Assembly (NCBI GenBank): GCA_028564925.1
Contig: CM053030.1
Location: 406,563,043-406,627,042, forward strand
DNA from: Lithobates sylvaticus
Lineage: Eukaryota; Chordata; Amphibia; Anura; Ranidae
Length of the DNA: 64,000 nt
Direction of reading: 5' to 3'
The stretch's first letter is position 1; every line of letters begins with the position of its first letter. The position numbers were made by a program, and so were the translations under genes. This document shows, piece after piece, positions 37,355-49,664 of this stretch. A model generated the notes under the pieces. That model was not told where the DNA came from and did not search any database. It worked only from the letters and a program-made list of their open reading frames with translations.

Positions 37355-38250
37355 CTTATAATAATCATATTTCTCAATCACCACTACACAGAACAGAAAA
37401 TAACTTGCCATTTGAAGGTAACAACTGGTAAAAGGCCTAATTGTCAGGCAAATTTAACCACCTCTTAAAATTTAACTATGGGCCTATGGTTTCAGCAATA
37501 ATTTTGTCATTACTTAAGATAACAAAAATACATATTTCTTTTTAACTAAACTAGACTTTCTTTCTGAAATATTGTCAATCAATAGAGAAAATATGCAACA
37601 ATAGGAAAAAATATTGTTTTTTTTTCTAATTCGATCACTAGTTTTAAAACAACTAATGTTAGACTTTGTTTACACTTGTGTTTTGGGTGTTGTAAAAACA
37701 CGTGGCTCAGCAGTGTTTTTACTGCCCCCAACAGCTCCTGCCACAAAGGCAGTGGAGGGGGAAGTACATATGCTGCAGTAATGATGCAAAAATTATCCTC
37801 ACTGTCATGTTCAGTAGGCAGTGCCGCCTGTTGAACGTGATCTATTCAACTGAATGGGAGTGCCCCACAACCGTGTGCAATGCATGCAGTATATACTGTA
37901 TATAAATATATATACTGTGTATTTATATGTTTGGTTTTTACATGTTTTTTTTTTTTTTTTTCTTCATTTTTGTAGTATCTCATTAAAAATGCAAAAACTT
38001 TTTTGAAGGCCTTTCTTTCATTTAAAAATAATTTTACCATGCTCTATACCAGAAACTTAGCAGAACTCCACCTAATACAGTATGTACATACTGTATATAG
38101 TAAAAATAAATAAATGCATTTTAAAAAATAGCATAAAATTAGGAGAATAAAAATGTTAATTTGGGCAGGTGAAGTTTAACTAATTGTTATAAAGGAGGTA
38201 CAATTAAACAGGTACATTTATTAAAAAAAAAAAGAAATCCGGCTGCCTTA
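37355..38250. other. No gene seen
   Basis: AT-rich. Near 37665 a GTTTACACTTGTGTTTTGG motif may be the edge of a MITE without partner. TATA-rich and T runs near 37895-37965. Confidence 0.4.
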
Positions 38251-38692
38251 AGGCTGGCTTCACACTGGGGCGGTGCGGGGCGGCGACGGTAAAGCAGCGC
38301 TATATTTAGCGCTGCTTTACCATCGTTTTACCCGCGGTATGCGGCCGCTAGCGGGGTGGTTTTAACCCCCGCTAGCGGCCGCAAAAGGGTTAAAAACCTC
38401 CGCAAAGCGCCGCTGCAGCGGCGGTTTGCGGGCGGTATCCCCGCGGTTTCCCATTGATTTCAATGGGAAGGAGCGGTATAGGAGCGGTAAATACACTGCT
38501 CCTTCACCGCTCCAAAGATGCTGCTAGCAGGACTTGTTGCGGTCCTGCTAGCGCACCGCTCCAGTGTGAAAGCCCGCCGGCTTTCACACTGGAGTGAATG
38601 GGGCCGTTTTTTTTCAGGCGGTATACAGGCGGTATACAGGCGCTATTTTTAGCGCTGTACCGCCTGAAAACCGCCCCAGTGTGAAAGGGGCC
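38251..38692. repeat. Harb-1 MITE, longer copy
   Basis: GGCTGGCTTCACACTGGGGC at the left and CCCCAGTGTGAAAGGGGCC at the right, with TTA on each side. Inner CGCTAGCGGGG/CCCCGCTAGCGG and GGAGCGGTATAGGAGC hairpins as in the copy at 11485. Confidence 0.78.
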
Positions 38693-38695
38693 TTA

Positions 38696-39388
38696 CTCAC
38701 AACATCTGCAGATTAAAAGGAAAGGAAAGAACTCATTTAAAAAGGGTATTGTCTTAATAATATTTGAACAATGTATTTATGAACAAATCCTGTAAGCGGT
38801 ATTTGTTTTCAGGCTTCGTTTATATAGAAGCCGCTGTCAGCACTCTTGTAGCACAGACCTGGACCTCCCATAGTGACACCTATAGGCGCGAATCTACTGA
38901 GCGTAAAACTGATTTTATATGTTTGTTTATAACGTTAACACAAACCAAACAAGGCAAAGGAAACAAACAAGACAATTAAAAAAGACTGAAATAAAAAAAG
39001 GAAAGGCATTGGAGATTTTCAAATGAATTCCCTAATCCCTATATAAATGAGATACTGAAAGTAGAAATGTGAACTGAGGGAAATATATCCTACAAACTGT
39101 ACATTGCAAAAAGCAAGAAGAGCTCAAGAGTTACAATGAAAACAAGCTGGGAAGATAATCAGAATTTATCAGCTAGTGTATGTAAAAAGCCAAATAGAAA
39201 GAAACAGGCACTAAAACCAAAGATATGGGCTTTCAACCATATTCAGGCACTTTTCATTTTTCTCTAGTAAATAAATAAACATATTTCTTGTTCATATGTC
39301 AACATTGTACAACTGCAATACAGTACTTTGTAAGGCTATTTATAGTAAAATGGAGCTTTCAACCAAATCTGACAATTCAATGAACTTC
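38696..39388. other. No gene seen
   Basis: AT-rich sequence between two Harbinger-like MITEs. No features found. Confidence 0.5.
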
Positions 39389-39391
39389 TAA

Positions 39392-39803
39392 TGCCCCGTA
39401 CACACAGTCGGAATTTCCGACGGAAAATGTCCTATCGGACCATGTTGTCGGAAAATCCGACCGTGTGTGGGCTCCATCGGACTTTTTCCGTCGGAAAAAA
39501 TTTGAGATCCTGCTCTCAAATTTTCCGACAACAAAGTCTGATCAGACTTTTTCCGATCGTGTGTAGCGAATTCCGCCGGACAAAGTGCCACGCATGCTCA
39601 GATCACATTACAAGACCAAAGCTATTGGCTACTAGCCTCTACGTAGTTTCGTCGTACGCAACGAACGTCACCACGTTCAGAATGATCGGATTTTCTGACA
39701 ACTTTGTCCGACCGTGTGTATACAACACCAGTGTCGGACAAAATCCGTCGGAAAAAATCCGACGGATTTTGTGGTCGGAATTTCCGAGCGTGTGTACGGG
39801 GCA
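39392..39803. repeat. Harb-2 MITE
   Basis: TAA duplications (39389-39391, 39804-39806) flank TGCCCCGTACACACAGTCGG and the inverted GAGCGTGTGTACGGGGCA. It is packed with GTCGGAAAA and TTTTCCGAC motifs. 412 bp, non-coding. Confidence 0.85.
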
Positions 39804-39806
39804 TAA

Positions 39807-40709
39807 GTCTGTCCAAGGGGCTAGTGAACAGTAAACACACTGACCTACAATTTACTAGGCATATATTCAGGAAGATTCAGAAGGCAAAGGTCCTGGGGTA
39901 TCCCAGGGTACCACTCAGTGATTAAAGGTTGGTATAGTTTGCCCGACACAGCAAATTGTGGCAATTGTTGTTGCAACTTCACATTGTGGATATTATTTCA
40001 AGGTGTGTAATATCCTCCAGCACCTGTCACATAATAATCCCTATCAGCATTAGAATATTGCCTACTGCCTTACTGTTGGTATATCCCAAACCCTCAAAAC
40101 ATCATAATAACATCGCAAAAAGCCCTAGTAGCATTAAAACACGACTTGACCATCATTATAACTCCAACCATAATTACAAGAGTAAAATACGCAACCAAAC
40201 TCCATAAAAGTCATCCCATTAGGTTTTTTCAGTGTGGCCAACTTCCAACAAAGTCCCCTCCCTAAGTCACACCACTCATTTGCTGAGCTGGATGGGCTCT
40301 TTATTGGCTGGCACTCGGAGTAGTTGAGGACCCAAGAAGCAAGTCTGGGACTTAGTGCAGTGAAATTTCTTTTATCTTTGAACCCCCACCATAATAACAT
40401 GCATAAAATGTTGGACTACCAAAAAAAGATACCAAAATTATAAAGTATGGCACAAGGCTTTCATGGTCGGCCAGACATATGTTTACTCCAATGTGTTTTG
40501 GAATAACCGTATTCAATTAACAGGTGTTCCTTGGAAAATCAATTACAGTTGATTGTGTCATTTTAATGGTTTTGGATGTATTAGATCAGGTTTTGTTTTA
40601 ATATTTATCAACGCCTGAAGAGGGAGCAATGTATGCTTCAAAATACATTGAATTTTATTGATCTTAATGCATTTGCCACATTTGCATTGTGACTTCACAG
40701 ACCAATTCA
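39807..40709. other. No gene seen
   Basis: Unremarkable AT-rich DNA with several short chance frames. Confidence 0.5.
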
Positions 40710-41010
40710 TGCTGGGCTGGTGACATCACAAGGGGGCAGTGTCACAGGTGATGTCACCAGGTGACCCCGCCCTTACCTATATAAGAACTTCAAATGGGGA
40801 AGGAGGCATTCGGTGGTCAACTGACAATGAGTGCAGAGCCTTTTTTTTTCTCTATTTTGTGTTCCGGCAGTAGGGCGGGCGTCGTGATTGACGATGGATT
40901 TACATTGGGGGACACTGTTTTTTCTTTTTTAATAAATTGCTTTTTGACACTTACTTTTTGACACTTTTTTGGTGAATGGGTAGGGGTAATATGTAGGGAC
41001 TTGTGACCTT
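40710..41010 (+). mobile_element. P-like element with a different body
   Basis: The promoter block (GGTGACATCACAAGGGGGC, GTGACCCCGCCC, CTATATAAG) and the tail (AATAAA, GGTGAATGGGTAGGGGTA) match the P elements. The sequence between them does not: here it has GGCATTCGGTGGTCAAC and GGGCGTCGTGATTGACG. The GC hairpins after the tail are missing. Ends cannot be set precisely. Confidence 0.55.
40761..40786 (+). promoter_or_regulatory. GC box plus TATA box, P-like element
   Basis: GTGACCCCGCCC followed by CTATATAAG at 40778-40786; upstream, GTGACATCAC and GTGATGTCAC form an inverted pair (40731-40757). AATAAA follows at 40931-40936. Promoter function is inferred. Confidence 0.5.
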
Positions 41011-41483
41011 ATACCACATTAAAGAATAAAATATTGAAATAAGCTCCTGGCGGAGTAATGAGATCTGTGGATCTAAAAAAAAGTACACATGGGTCAATAA
41101 TGAACAAGCGCAAACTGTCACATTTAACTGTTTTCAGTATCGTAGATGTTGCTGTAATTGATTGCAGCTTAATAATTTTTGTTATTCAGGATTGGCAAGC
41201 ATCCATATTAATATGGACAACCTGCAACGGAAATAGAAAAATTCAAAGTTCATTAAAAACTACTGAAACCACGGCATATACCTGGTTGAAGCGTCTCTCT
41301 AAGTCTTGTTATTCCAATTCCATCTCTTTTCATTTCTCTAGGTTCCTATGCATGCCCATTTGCTGCAGAGGATTCAGTGACTCACATGTAACATTCTTTC
41401 CTTTGGCTACATAATGTTACCAAGCAGGTTTTTAAAGAGATCCTGTTGCCGATTTACAGATTTATAAAAAAAAATTGCATTTT
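41011..41483. other. No gene seen
   Basis: No repeat ends and no coding frame with protein similarity. Confidence 0.45.
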
Positions 41484-42558
41484 GGGGTTGATTTACTAAA
41501 ACTGAAGAATGCAAAAACTGGTGAAGCTCTGCATAGAAAGAAATCAGCTTCCAGTTTTTATTGTCGAAGCTTAACCACTTAAGGACCGCCTCCTGCACAT
41601 TTACGTCGCCAGAATGGCACAGCTGGGCAAAACAACGTACAGGTACGTTGCTCTTTAAGAGCCCAGCCGTGGGTCGCAGAGCTGAAGAACGGGGAGAGGT
41701 AAGTGTAAACAAACCTCTCCCCGTGCTTCCTAGTGAGGCTGTCACTGATCGTCTGTTCCCTGTCATTGGGAAAGACGATCAGTGATGTCACACGCCAAGC
41801 CACGCCCCCTACCGTAAAAAAAAAAAACACATAGGTCACACTTAACCCCTCCCCGCCCCCTAGTTGTTAACCCCTTTACTGCCAGTGTCATTTACACAGG
41901 AATCAGTGCATTTAAATAGCACTGATTGCTGTATAAATGACAATGGTCCCTAAAATGTGTCAAAAATGTCCGATGTGTCCGCCATAATGTCGGAGTCACA
42001 ATAAAAATCGATGATCACTGCCATTACTAGTAAAAAAAATTATTTATAAAAATGCTATAAAACTATCCCCTATAAACACTATAACTTTTGCGCAAACCAA
42101 TCAATAATCGCTAATTGCAATTTTTTTTACCAAAAATATGTAGACGAATACGTATCGGCCTAGACTGAGGAAAAAATATGTTTTTTTTTTATATATTTTT
42201 TGGGGATATTTATTATAGCAAAAAGTTAAAAATATTGCATTTTTTTAAAAATTGTCGCTCTATTTTTGTTTATAGCGCAAAAAATAAAAACCGCAGAGGT
42301 GATAAAATACCACCAAAAGAAAGCTCTATTTATGGGAAAAAAAGGACGCCAATTTTGTTTTGAGCCACGTTGCACAACCGCGCAATTGTCAGTTAAAGCG
42401 ACGCAGTGCCGAATCGCAAAAAGGGACATGGTCCTTTAGCTGCAAATTGGTCCGGGGCTGAAGTGGTTAAACTGAACAAGCTGAAGTTATAAGCTGATTG
42501 GCTATCATGCACAGCTGCACCAGATTCTCAGTGCTCCACTTTTAGTAAATCTCCCCCT
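41484..42558. mobile_element. L MITE with TTAA-A element inside
   Basis: Outer ends GGGGTTGATTTACTAAAACT and CTTTTAGTAAATCTCCCCC. After AGC the TTAA site is occupied by a TTAA-A copy (41571-42470); the L sequence resumes as ACTGAACAAGCTGAAGTT. The same arrangement is found at 45596. Confidence 0.8.
41571..42470 (+). mobile_element. TTAA-A copy nested in an L MITE
   Basis: TTAACCACTTAAGGACCGCC to GGGGCTGAAGTGGTTAA, 900 bp. Core ATACCACCAAAAGAAAGCTC near 42308 and TGTCAGTTAAAGCGACGCAG near 42388 are intact. A clean copy with matching ends. Confidence 0.85.
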
Positions 42559-43011
42559 TTATACTCACCTGTCCCATCACCTGCTTCTTGGATCTTTGCT
42601 CTGATCTTCCATCTTCCAGCTGTGAGTAATATATCGTGGAGCGGTGGATGGATCCACACCACGTTGCAGTGGACCAGGCAACAGACACATCTGGAAATGT
42701 TGAGATTCTGCTGGAAACTGTAAATCCTGAGCAAACTAGAAAAGAGGAACTTTTTTCCTTCTTTTTTTTTTTACTCTGTATCTATCCCCTTTTTTTGTAT
42801 CTTTTATGTAAATCTACTCTTGTTGTCTACTTACTTTTTTTCCAAGGTTTATATTATGAACCATGTTGTTCCAAGCTTATAATCCCCAGGGTATACCATC
42901 TGTAGTTGGGTTTGTAACCTGCCTCCACTCTCAGCAGGAGTCTAGCACAAGCTCACAGATCTGTAATGTTTGATTAACATTTTACTCTTCTTTCACTTGT
43001 TGAAAAAAGCC
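42559..43011. other. No gene seen
   Basis: T-rich sequence; no repeat ends or coding signal. Confidence 0.45.
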
Positions 43012-43014
43012 TAA

Positions 43015-43438
43015 TGCCCCGTACACACGGTCGTAAATTCCGCCAGCAAAAGTCAGATGAGAGCTTTTGGTTGGAAAATGCGATCGTGTGCATGCTCCAT
43101 CGGACTTTTGCTGGCAGAATTCCAACCAGCAAAAGATTGAGAGCAGGTGCTCAATTTTTCAGTCGGACAAAGTTTTGATCGGAAATTCTGATCGTCTGTA
43201 CCAGTTCCAACGTGCAATATTCCTACGCATGCTCGGAAACAATTTGACGCATGCTCGGAAGCATTAAACTTAATTTCCTCGGCTCGTCGTAGTGTTGTAC
43301 ATCATCGCATTCTTGACGGTCGAAAGTTCAGCGAACTTTTGTGTTACCGTGTGTATGCAAGCCAAGCTTGAGCGGAATTCCATCGTAAAAACCATCCAAG
43401 ATTTTTCTGACGGAAAATCCGCTCGCGCGTATGCGGCA
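43015..43438. repeat. Harb-2 MITE, diverged
   Basis: TAA at 43012-43014 and 43439-43441. Left end TGCCCCGTACACACGGTCG, right end GCTCGCGCGTATGCGGCA, less alike than in the copy at 39392. 424 bp. Confidence 0.78.
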
Positions 43439-43639
43439 TAATGATGGGACCTTCATAATGTGCCTGGTTCTAGGTTCTTGTACCTGTCCACAGTAGTGGG
43501 CATTGGTTCTTATTTATCTTCCTAATTTGTGTTTGCACTGTTGCCTGTTCTGTTCTGCTTATTGTCCTCCGCCTCCTCTCTACTACATGTATTGGATGTT
43601 TTATTTTATTTTTTCTGGGGGGGGGGGGGGGCATGTATC

Positions 43640-43882
43640 TAGTTTTAAAAGGTACCCTAGGCAATCCGAGCAGAAGTTTGGTCCCCTTTCACCGCCTGCA
43701 ACCTCCTGGGACACATAACAAGTCCCAGGAGGCTGTGGGATCATTGACAGAGCGCAGCAGGGCACAAGCACGAGCAGTAGGGAGCTGGCTGATAAATGTC
43801 TTTTTATTAAAAGTCAGCAGCTACATTATTTGTAGCTGCTGACTAATATTTTTTTTTTTTTTCAACTGAAGCCGCCCTTTAA
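43640..43882 (+). mobile_element. TTAA-F element, 5' truncated
   Basis: The right side has the AAAGTCAGCAGCTAC/GTAGCTGCTGACT hairpin (43808-43845) and ends GCCGCCCTTTAA. The left side is missing beyond a G run at 43617-43630. CCTCCTGGGAC/GTCCCAGGAGG forms a hairpin near 43700-43735. Confidence 0.6.
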
Positions 43883-43920
43883 ATAAAAAATTCTAAAAGT
43901 GAATCTGGCACTAACACATA

Positions 43921-44133
43921 CAGTGGTGTGAAAAAGTGTTTGCCCCCTTCCTCATTTCCTGTTCCTTTGCATGTTTGTCACACTTAAGTGTTTCGGAACA
44001 TCAAACCAATTTAAACAATAGTCAAGGACAACACAAGTAAACACAAAATGCAATTTGTAAATGAAGGTGTTTATTATTAAAGGTGAAAAAAAATCCAAAC
44101 CATCATGGCCCTGTGTGAAAAAGTGATTGCCCC
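43921..44133 (+). repeat. Left terminal inverted repeat (213 bp)
   Basis: Starts CAGTGGTGTGAAAAAGTGTT and ends with the inner direct repeat at GATTGCCCC. Identical to the complement of 45328-45540. Confidence 0.93.
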
Positions 44134-44287
44134 CCTTGTTAAAACATACTATAACTGTGGTTGTCCACACCTGAGTTCAATTTCTCTAGCCACACCCAGG
44201 CCTGATTATTGCCACACCTGTTCACAATCAAGGCATCACTTAAATAGGAGCTGCTTGACACAGTAAGGTCCACCAGAAGATCATTAA

Positions 44288-45322
<1,035 letters not shown>

Positions 45323-45327
45323 GTTTA

Positions 45328-45540
45328 GGGGCAATCACTTTTTCACACAGGGCCATGATGGTTTGGATTTTTTTTCACCTTTAATAATAAACACCTTCAT
45401 TTACAAATTGCATTTTGTGTTTACTTGTGTTGTCCTTGACTATTGTTTAAATTGGTTTGATGTTCCGAAACACTTAAGTGTGACAAACATGCAAAGGAAC
45501 AGGAAATGAGGAAGGGGGCAAACACTTTTTCACACCACTG
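45328..45540 (-). repeat. Right terminal inverted repeat (213 bp)
   Basis: Begins 5 bp after the transposase stop codon, so the 3' UTR is practically the repeat itself. Ends ACTTTTTCACACCACTG followed by TA. Confidence 0.93.
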
Positions 45541-45595
45541 TATGAGTATAAACCATCTTCTTTTGAAATTTTTTATAATTATTGTTACAACAGTG

Positions 45596-46746
45596 AGGTT
45601 GATTTACTAAAACTGGAGAATGCAAAATCTGGTGCATCTCTGCATATAAACCAATCAGCTTCCAAGTTTTTTGTCAAAGCTTAACCGATTCCCGACCTCC
45701 TCACGCAGATATACTGGGGAACGTACAGGCAGAATCATATACCTGTACGTTGCCCTTTAAGAGGCGGCGAGGGGGGGGGCACGCGCGCACACCCGCGGGA
45801 AGCTTTGTGAGTCGGGTCGCAGGTCCCGCGGACTCGATCGCCGCGGAGATACCCGTGATCGCCTCATTGAGAGGAAGAACGGGGAGATGCTAATGTAAGC
45901 AAGCATCTCCTCGTTCTGCCTAGTGACAGTGTCACTGAGCTCTGCTCCCTGTGATCAGAGCAGAGATCAGTGATGTGTCATACACAGCCACGCCCCCACA
46001 GTTAGAAACACGCCCCCTAGGACACACTTAACCCCTACACTGCCACCTAGTGGTTAACCCCTTTACTGCCAGTGTCATTTACACAGGAAAGCATTTGTAT
46101 AGCACTGATTGCTGTATAAATGACAATGGTCCCAAAAATGTGTCAAAAATGTCCGATGTGTCCGCAATAATGTCGCAGTCACAATAAAAATCACTGATCG
46201 CCACCATTTAAAAAAATAAATAAATTATTAATAAAAATGCCATAAAACAATCCCCCTATTTTGTAAACGCTATAACTTTTGCGTAAACCAATCTATAATC
46301 GCTTATTGCGATTTTTTTACCAAAAATATGTAGAAGAATACGTATCAGCCTAAACTGAGGAAAAAATTGTTTTTTTATATATTTTTGGGGGATATTTATT
46401 ATAGCAAAAAGTAAAAAAAATAATGTGTTTTTTTTCAAAATTATTGCTCTTTTTTTTGTTTATAGCACATAAAATAAAAACCGCAGAGGTGATCAAATAC
46501 CACCAAAAGAAAGCTCTATTTTTGGGAAAAAAAGGACGTCAATTTTGTTTGGGAGCCACGTTGCACGACCACGCAATTGTCAGTTAAAGCGACGCAGTGC
46601 CCAATCGCAAAAAGTGCTCTGGTCAGGAAGGGGGTAAATTCTTCCGGGGCTGAATGGTTAATTGAACCAGCTGAAGTTAGAAGCCGATTGGCTACCATGC
46701 ACATCTGCACCAGATTTTGCTAATTTTCCAGCTTTCGTGAATTATA
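45596..46746. mobile_element. L MITE with TTAA-A element inside, second case
   Basis: Left edge GAGGTTGATTTACTAAAACT, then AAAGC, then a TTAA-A copy at 45681-46661, then TTGAACCAGCTGAAGTTAGA as in the copy at 41484. The right terminal repeat is eroded (CCAGCTTTCGTGAATTA). Confidence 0.75.
45681..46661 (+). mobile_element. TTAA-A copy nested in an L MITE
   Basis: TTAACCGATTCCCGACCTCC to GGGGCTGAATGGTTAA. Core ATACCACCAAAAGAAAGCTC near 46498. The body is close to 41571-42470 (for example AATGACAATGGTCCC, AATGTCCGATGTGTCCGC). Confidence 0.85.
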
Positions 46747-47826
46747 CCATTTAAAATCATTACATACATTTATATGAGTTTAGAAGTGTCCTATGAAGGC
46801 CCTAGAACGAGTGTCAATGCCAGTGTGAATAGGGCCTAACTAGTTCATACTGTATAGGAAATAAAACAAGCTTTGCCTTTACATACACTTTAGGACTCAC
46901 ACCAACAGCCATGACATAATGACATTTCATTCATCCTTATACACTTGCAATGAGGTATAGTGTGTCGTGATTCAGTGTAGTGTGTTGCAACATGTTGTGC
47001 TCAAAAAAAGTAAAATGTCCTTTTTTAGCACACAACACTGCAGTGCAGTGATGAGAACGGAACCCATAGGATACAAATTGCCTTGTCAATGCACTAGGAT
47101 TGCATTGGGCAAGGCTGCCCAGCACACATTATGTAAAATGGTCCTTAAAGTTCAAAATTATCATGCGTCTCTTGTTCCAATTTAAACACGCATACTTAAA
47201 CTCTCTTTCTATAAAAATGGATCTTCTTCTTAGCACTCCAGCACTTCTTCCCATGCCAGCTCCCTGCACTCCCAGTCTCTTCAAAGAGCAATGTCAGGGC
47301 AAGTGACTTGGGTGCCAGGGTCTAGTGACTCCCCTGTATGCCCTTGTGATTTAGCAGCTGGTGCAGTAGATAAATGGCATCAAGAGGCTCAATCAGGGTT
47401 GCCACCTAGCCAGTAAAAAGTTGACTTGTTGCCAATGTTAATAAAAATGATCATAGTGCAGAAGTTTTCCCCAGATAAAGTGGCAAACCTAGGCACAATA
47501 CAACTTTTCCTGGATTAAAAACAGAAGTCCTGGGCAAGTAGAATACATTCTACCTATCTTAATTTTTATTTAAATGGATTGCCTATTAAACAAGAATATA
47601 CCTAAAATGATACTTTTTGCAACTGTATTGTAGTTAACCACAATGTTTGGTAATGAGTTATCACATATTGTGGTTTGTTGCAACGCAGGTTCGCTTTGAA
47701 GGTGCGATGCATTCAAAATGGATGGCACAGCGGCACACCAACACATGGGGCATGAAGTACTATATAGTTACATAGTTAGTCTGGTTGAAAAAAAAAGACA
47801 CAAGTCCATCTAGTTTAACCGATAAA
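46747..47826. other. No gene; one short dispersed-repeat fragment
   Basis: At 47764-47820 the sequence AGTTACATAGTTAGTCTGGT and AGACACAAGTCCATCTAG resembles, from memory, a fragment dispersed in many amphibian genomes. I cannot name its source. The remainder shows nothing. Confidence 0.4.
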
Positions 47827-48846
47827 CACCATATTACCAAAAATATTGGGACACCTGCCTTTACATGCACATGAACTTTAATGGCATCCCAGTCTTAGTC
47901 CAAAGGGTTCAATATTGAGTTGGCCCACCCTTTGCAGCTATAACAGCTTCAACTCTTCTGGGAAGGCTGTCCACAAGGTTTAGGAGTGTGTCTATGGGAA
48001 TGTTTGACATTCTTCCAGAAGCACATTTGTGAGGCCAGGCACTGATGTGGATGAGAATGCCTAGCTTGCAGTCTCTGCTCTAATTCATCCCAAAGGTGTT
48101 TTATCGGGTTGAGGTCAGGACTCTGTTCAGGCCAGTCAAGTTCCTCCACCCCAAACTTGCTCATCCATGTCTTTATGGACCTTGTTTGTGCACTGGTGTG
48201 CAGTCATGTTGGAACAGGAAGGGGCCATCCCCAAACTGTTACCACAAAGTTGAGAGTGTGAAATTGTCCAAAATGTCTTGGTATGCTGATGTCTTAAGAG
48301 CTTCCTTCACTGGAACTAAGGAGCCAAGCCCAATCCCTGAAAAACAACCCCACACCATAATCCCCCCTCCACCAAATGATTTGGACCAGTGCTCAAAGCA
48401 AGGTCTATAAAGACATGGATGAGTGAGTTTGGGGTGGAGGAACTTGACTGGCCTGCACAGAGTCCTGACCTCAACCTGATAGTACACCTTTGGGATAAAT
48501 TAGAACGGAGACTTCGAGCCAAATGTTCTCATCCACATCAGTGCCTGACACATAGAGCTGAAGCTGGTATAGCTGTAAAGGGCAGACCAATTCAATATTA
48601 AACCCTACGGACTAAGACTGGGATACCATTAAAGTTCATGTGCATCATAATATTATATGATATATATCATTTAATTGGTGATTACGTCAACAGTATATAT
48701 GTATTCTTCTGTGTTGACATATTTACTGACATACAATGTACACTTTGTATCTTACCTGTATGTTTTGAAATTCAATAAAAAACGATTGAAAATAAAGTTC
48801 ATGTGCATGTAAAGGCAGGCGTCTCAATACTTTTGGTAATATAGTG
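47827..48846. mobile_element. Fold-back Tc1-derived element
   Basis: Ends CACCATATTACCAAAAATAT and ATACTTTTGGTAATATAGTG are inverted, next to TA on the right. The left half carries the 3' part of a Tc1 transposase on the minus strand (near 47950-48164: [20 protein letters not shown]). The right half carries the same part on the plus strand (48415-48520: VEELDWPAQSPDLNLIVHLW). The axis lies near 48291; between the arms a minus-strand piece encodes GGGGIMVWGCFSGIG. No full transposase. A LINE tail has inserted in the right arm. Confidence 0.8.
48646..48792 (+). mobile_element. LINE 3' tail insertion with 16-bp TSD
   Basis: TAAAGTTCATGTGCAT at 48630-48645 is repeated at 48793-48808. The 147 bp between ends CAATAAAAAACGATTGAAAA, typical of a 5'-truncated LINE copy made by target-primed reverse transcription. 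No coding part remains, so the family is not certain. Confidence 0.75.
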
Positions 48847-49031
48847 TATATGATTTCAACCAATTCTGTGAATCACAGTAAAGTGGTATGAACAGGCCCT
48901 TGGAAATTAATCTCTGTGAAACCAAATTAAAGTTAGTTATACATAGTCTGATTTTATTCTGGATTGATCTGTCAGAGCAAAAAAAAAAAATTGTCACCAC
49001 GTATGTGCTATGAAATTATACATGACTTCAT

Positions 49032-49509
49032 TTAAAGTGGTTGTAAAGGTTGAAGCTGTTTTATTTTAATGCATTTTGTACATTAAGATAAAAATCCTTC
49101 TGTGTGCAGCAGCCCCCCTCATACTTACCTGAGGTCCATCTGGATCCAGCGATGTTGCACGAGAGACTCGGCTGTCCAGGACTCCCCTCCTCATTAGCTG
49201 AGACAGCAGTGCAGCGCCATTGGCTCCCGTTGCTGTCAATCAAAAGCAGTGAGCCAATGAGGAGAGAAAGGGGGTGGGACCAGGCTGCGGCTCTGTGTCT
49301 GAATGGACACAGGGAGCTGTGGCTCGGCTCGGGTGCCCCCATAGCAAACTGCTTGCTGCGGGGGCACTCAACAGGAGGGAGGGGCCAGGAGCACCGAACA
49401 TTGACCCAAGTAGAGGAGGATCTGTGCAAAACCACTTCACAGAGCAGGTAAGTATAACATGTTTGTCATTTTTGAAGAAAAAATAAACAAGACTTTAGTA
49501 TCACTTTAA
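49032..49509 (+). mobile_element. TTAA-G non-autonomous element
   Basis: TTAAAGTGGTTGTAAAGGTT to AGTATCACTTTAA. It contains ACTTACCTG (49123-49131) near the left and CAGGTAAGT (49445-49453) near the right, i.e. outward-mirrored donor consensus sites. The GC-rich centre has GCCATTGGCTCCCGTTGCTG, as in 17870. Confidence 0.8.
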
Positions 49510-49664
49510 GACTTGATGTAAAGCCTATATATCATTAATATGCTGATAAATCCCAGAGCAGATCCACTGAATGGACCGCTTCACCAACCCCACTGTTTAA
49601 TTTGATTGCAAGGGCTGTTAACACTAAGGGCTTCATATCACAATGCTATAGCATGTTACTACAG

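Noticed and set aside
47764-47820. Possible SINE or tRNA-derived fragment
   Set aside because: No A/B box promoter or tRNA fold could be recognised; listed only as an unnamed dispersed fragment.
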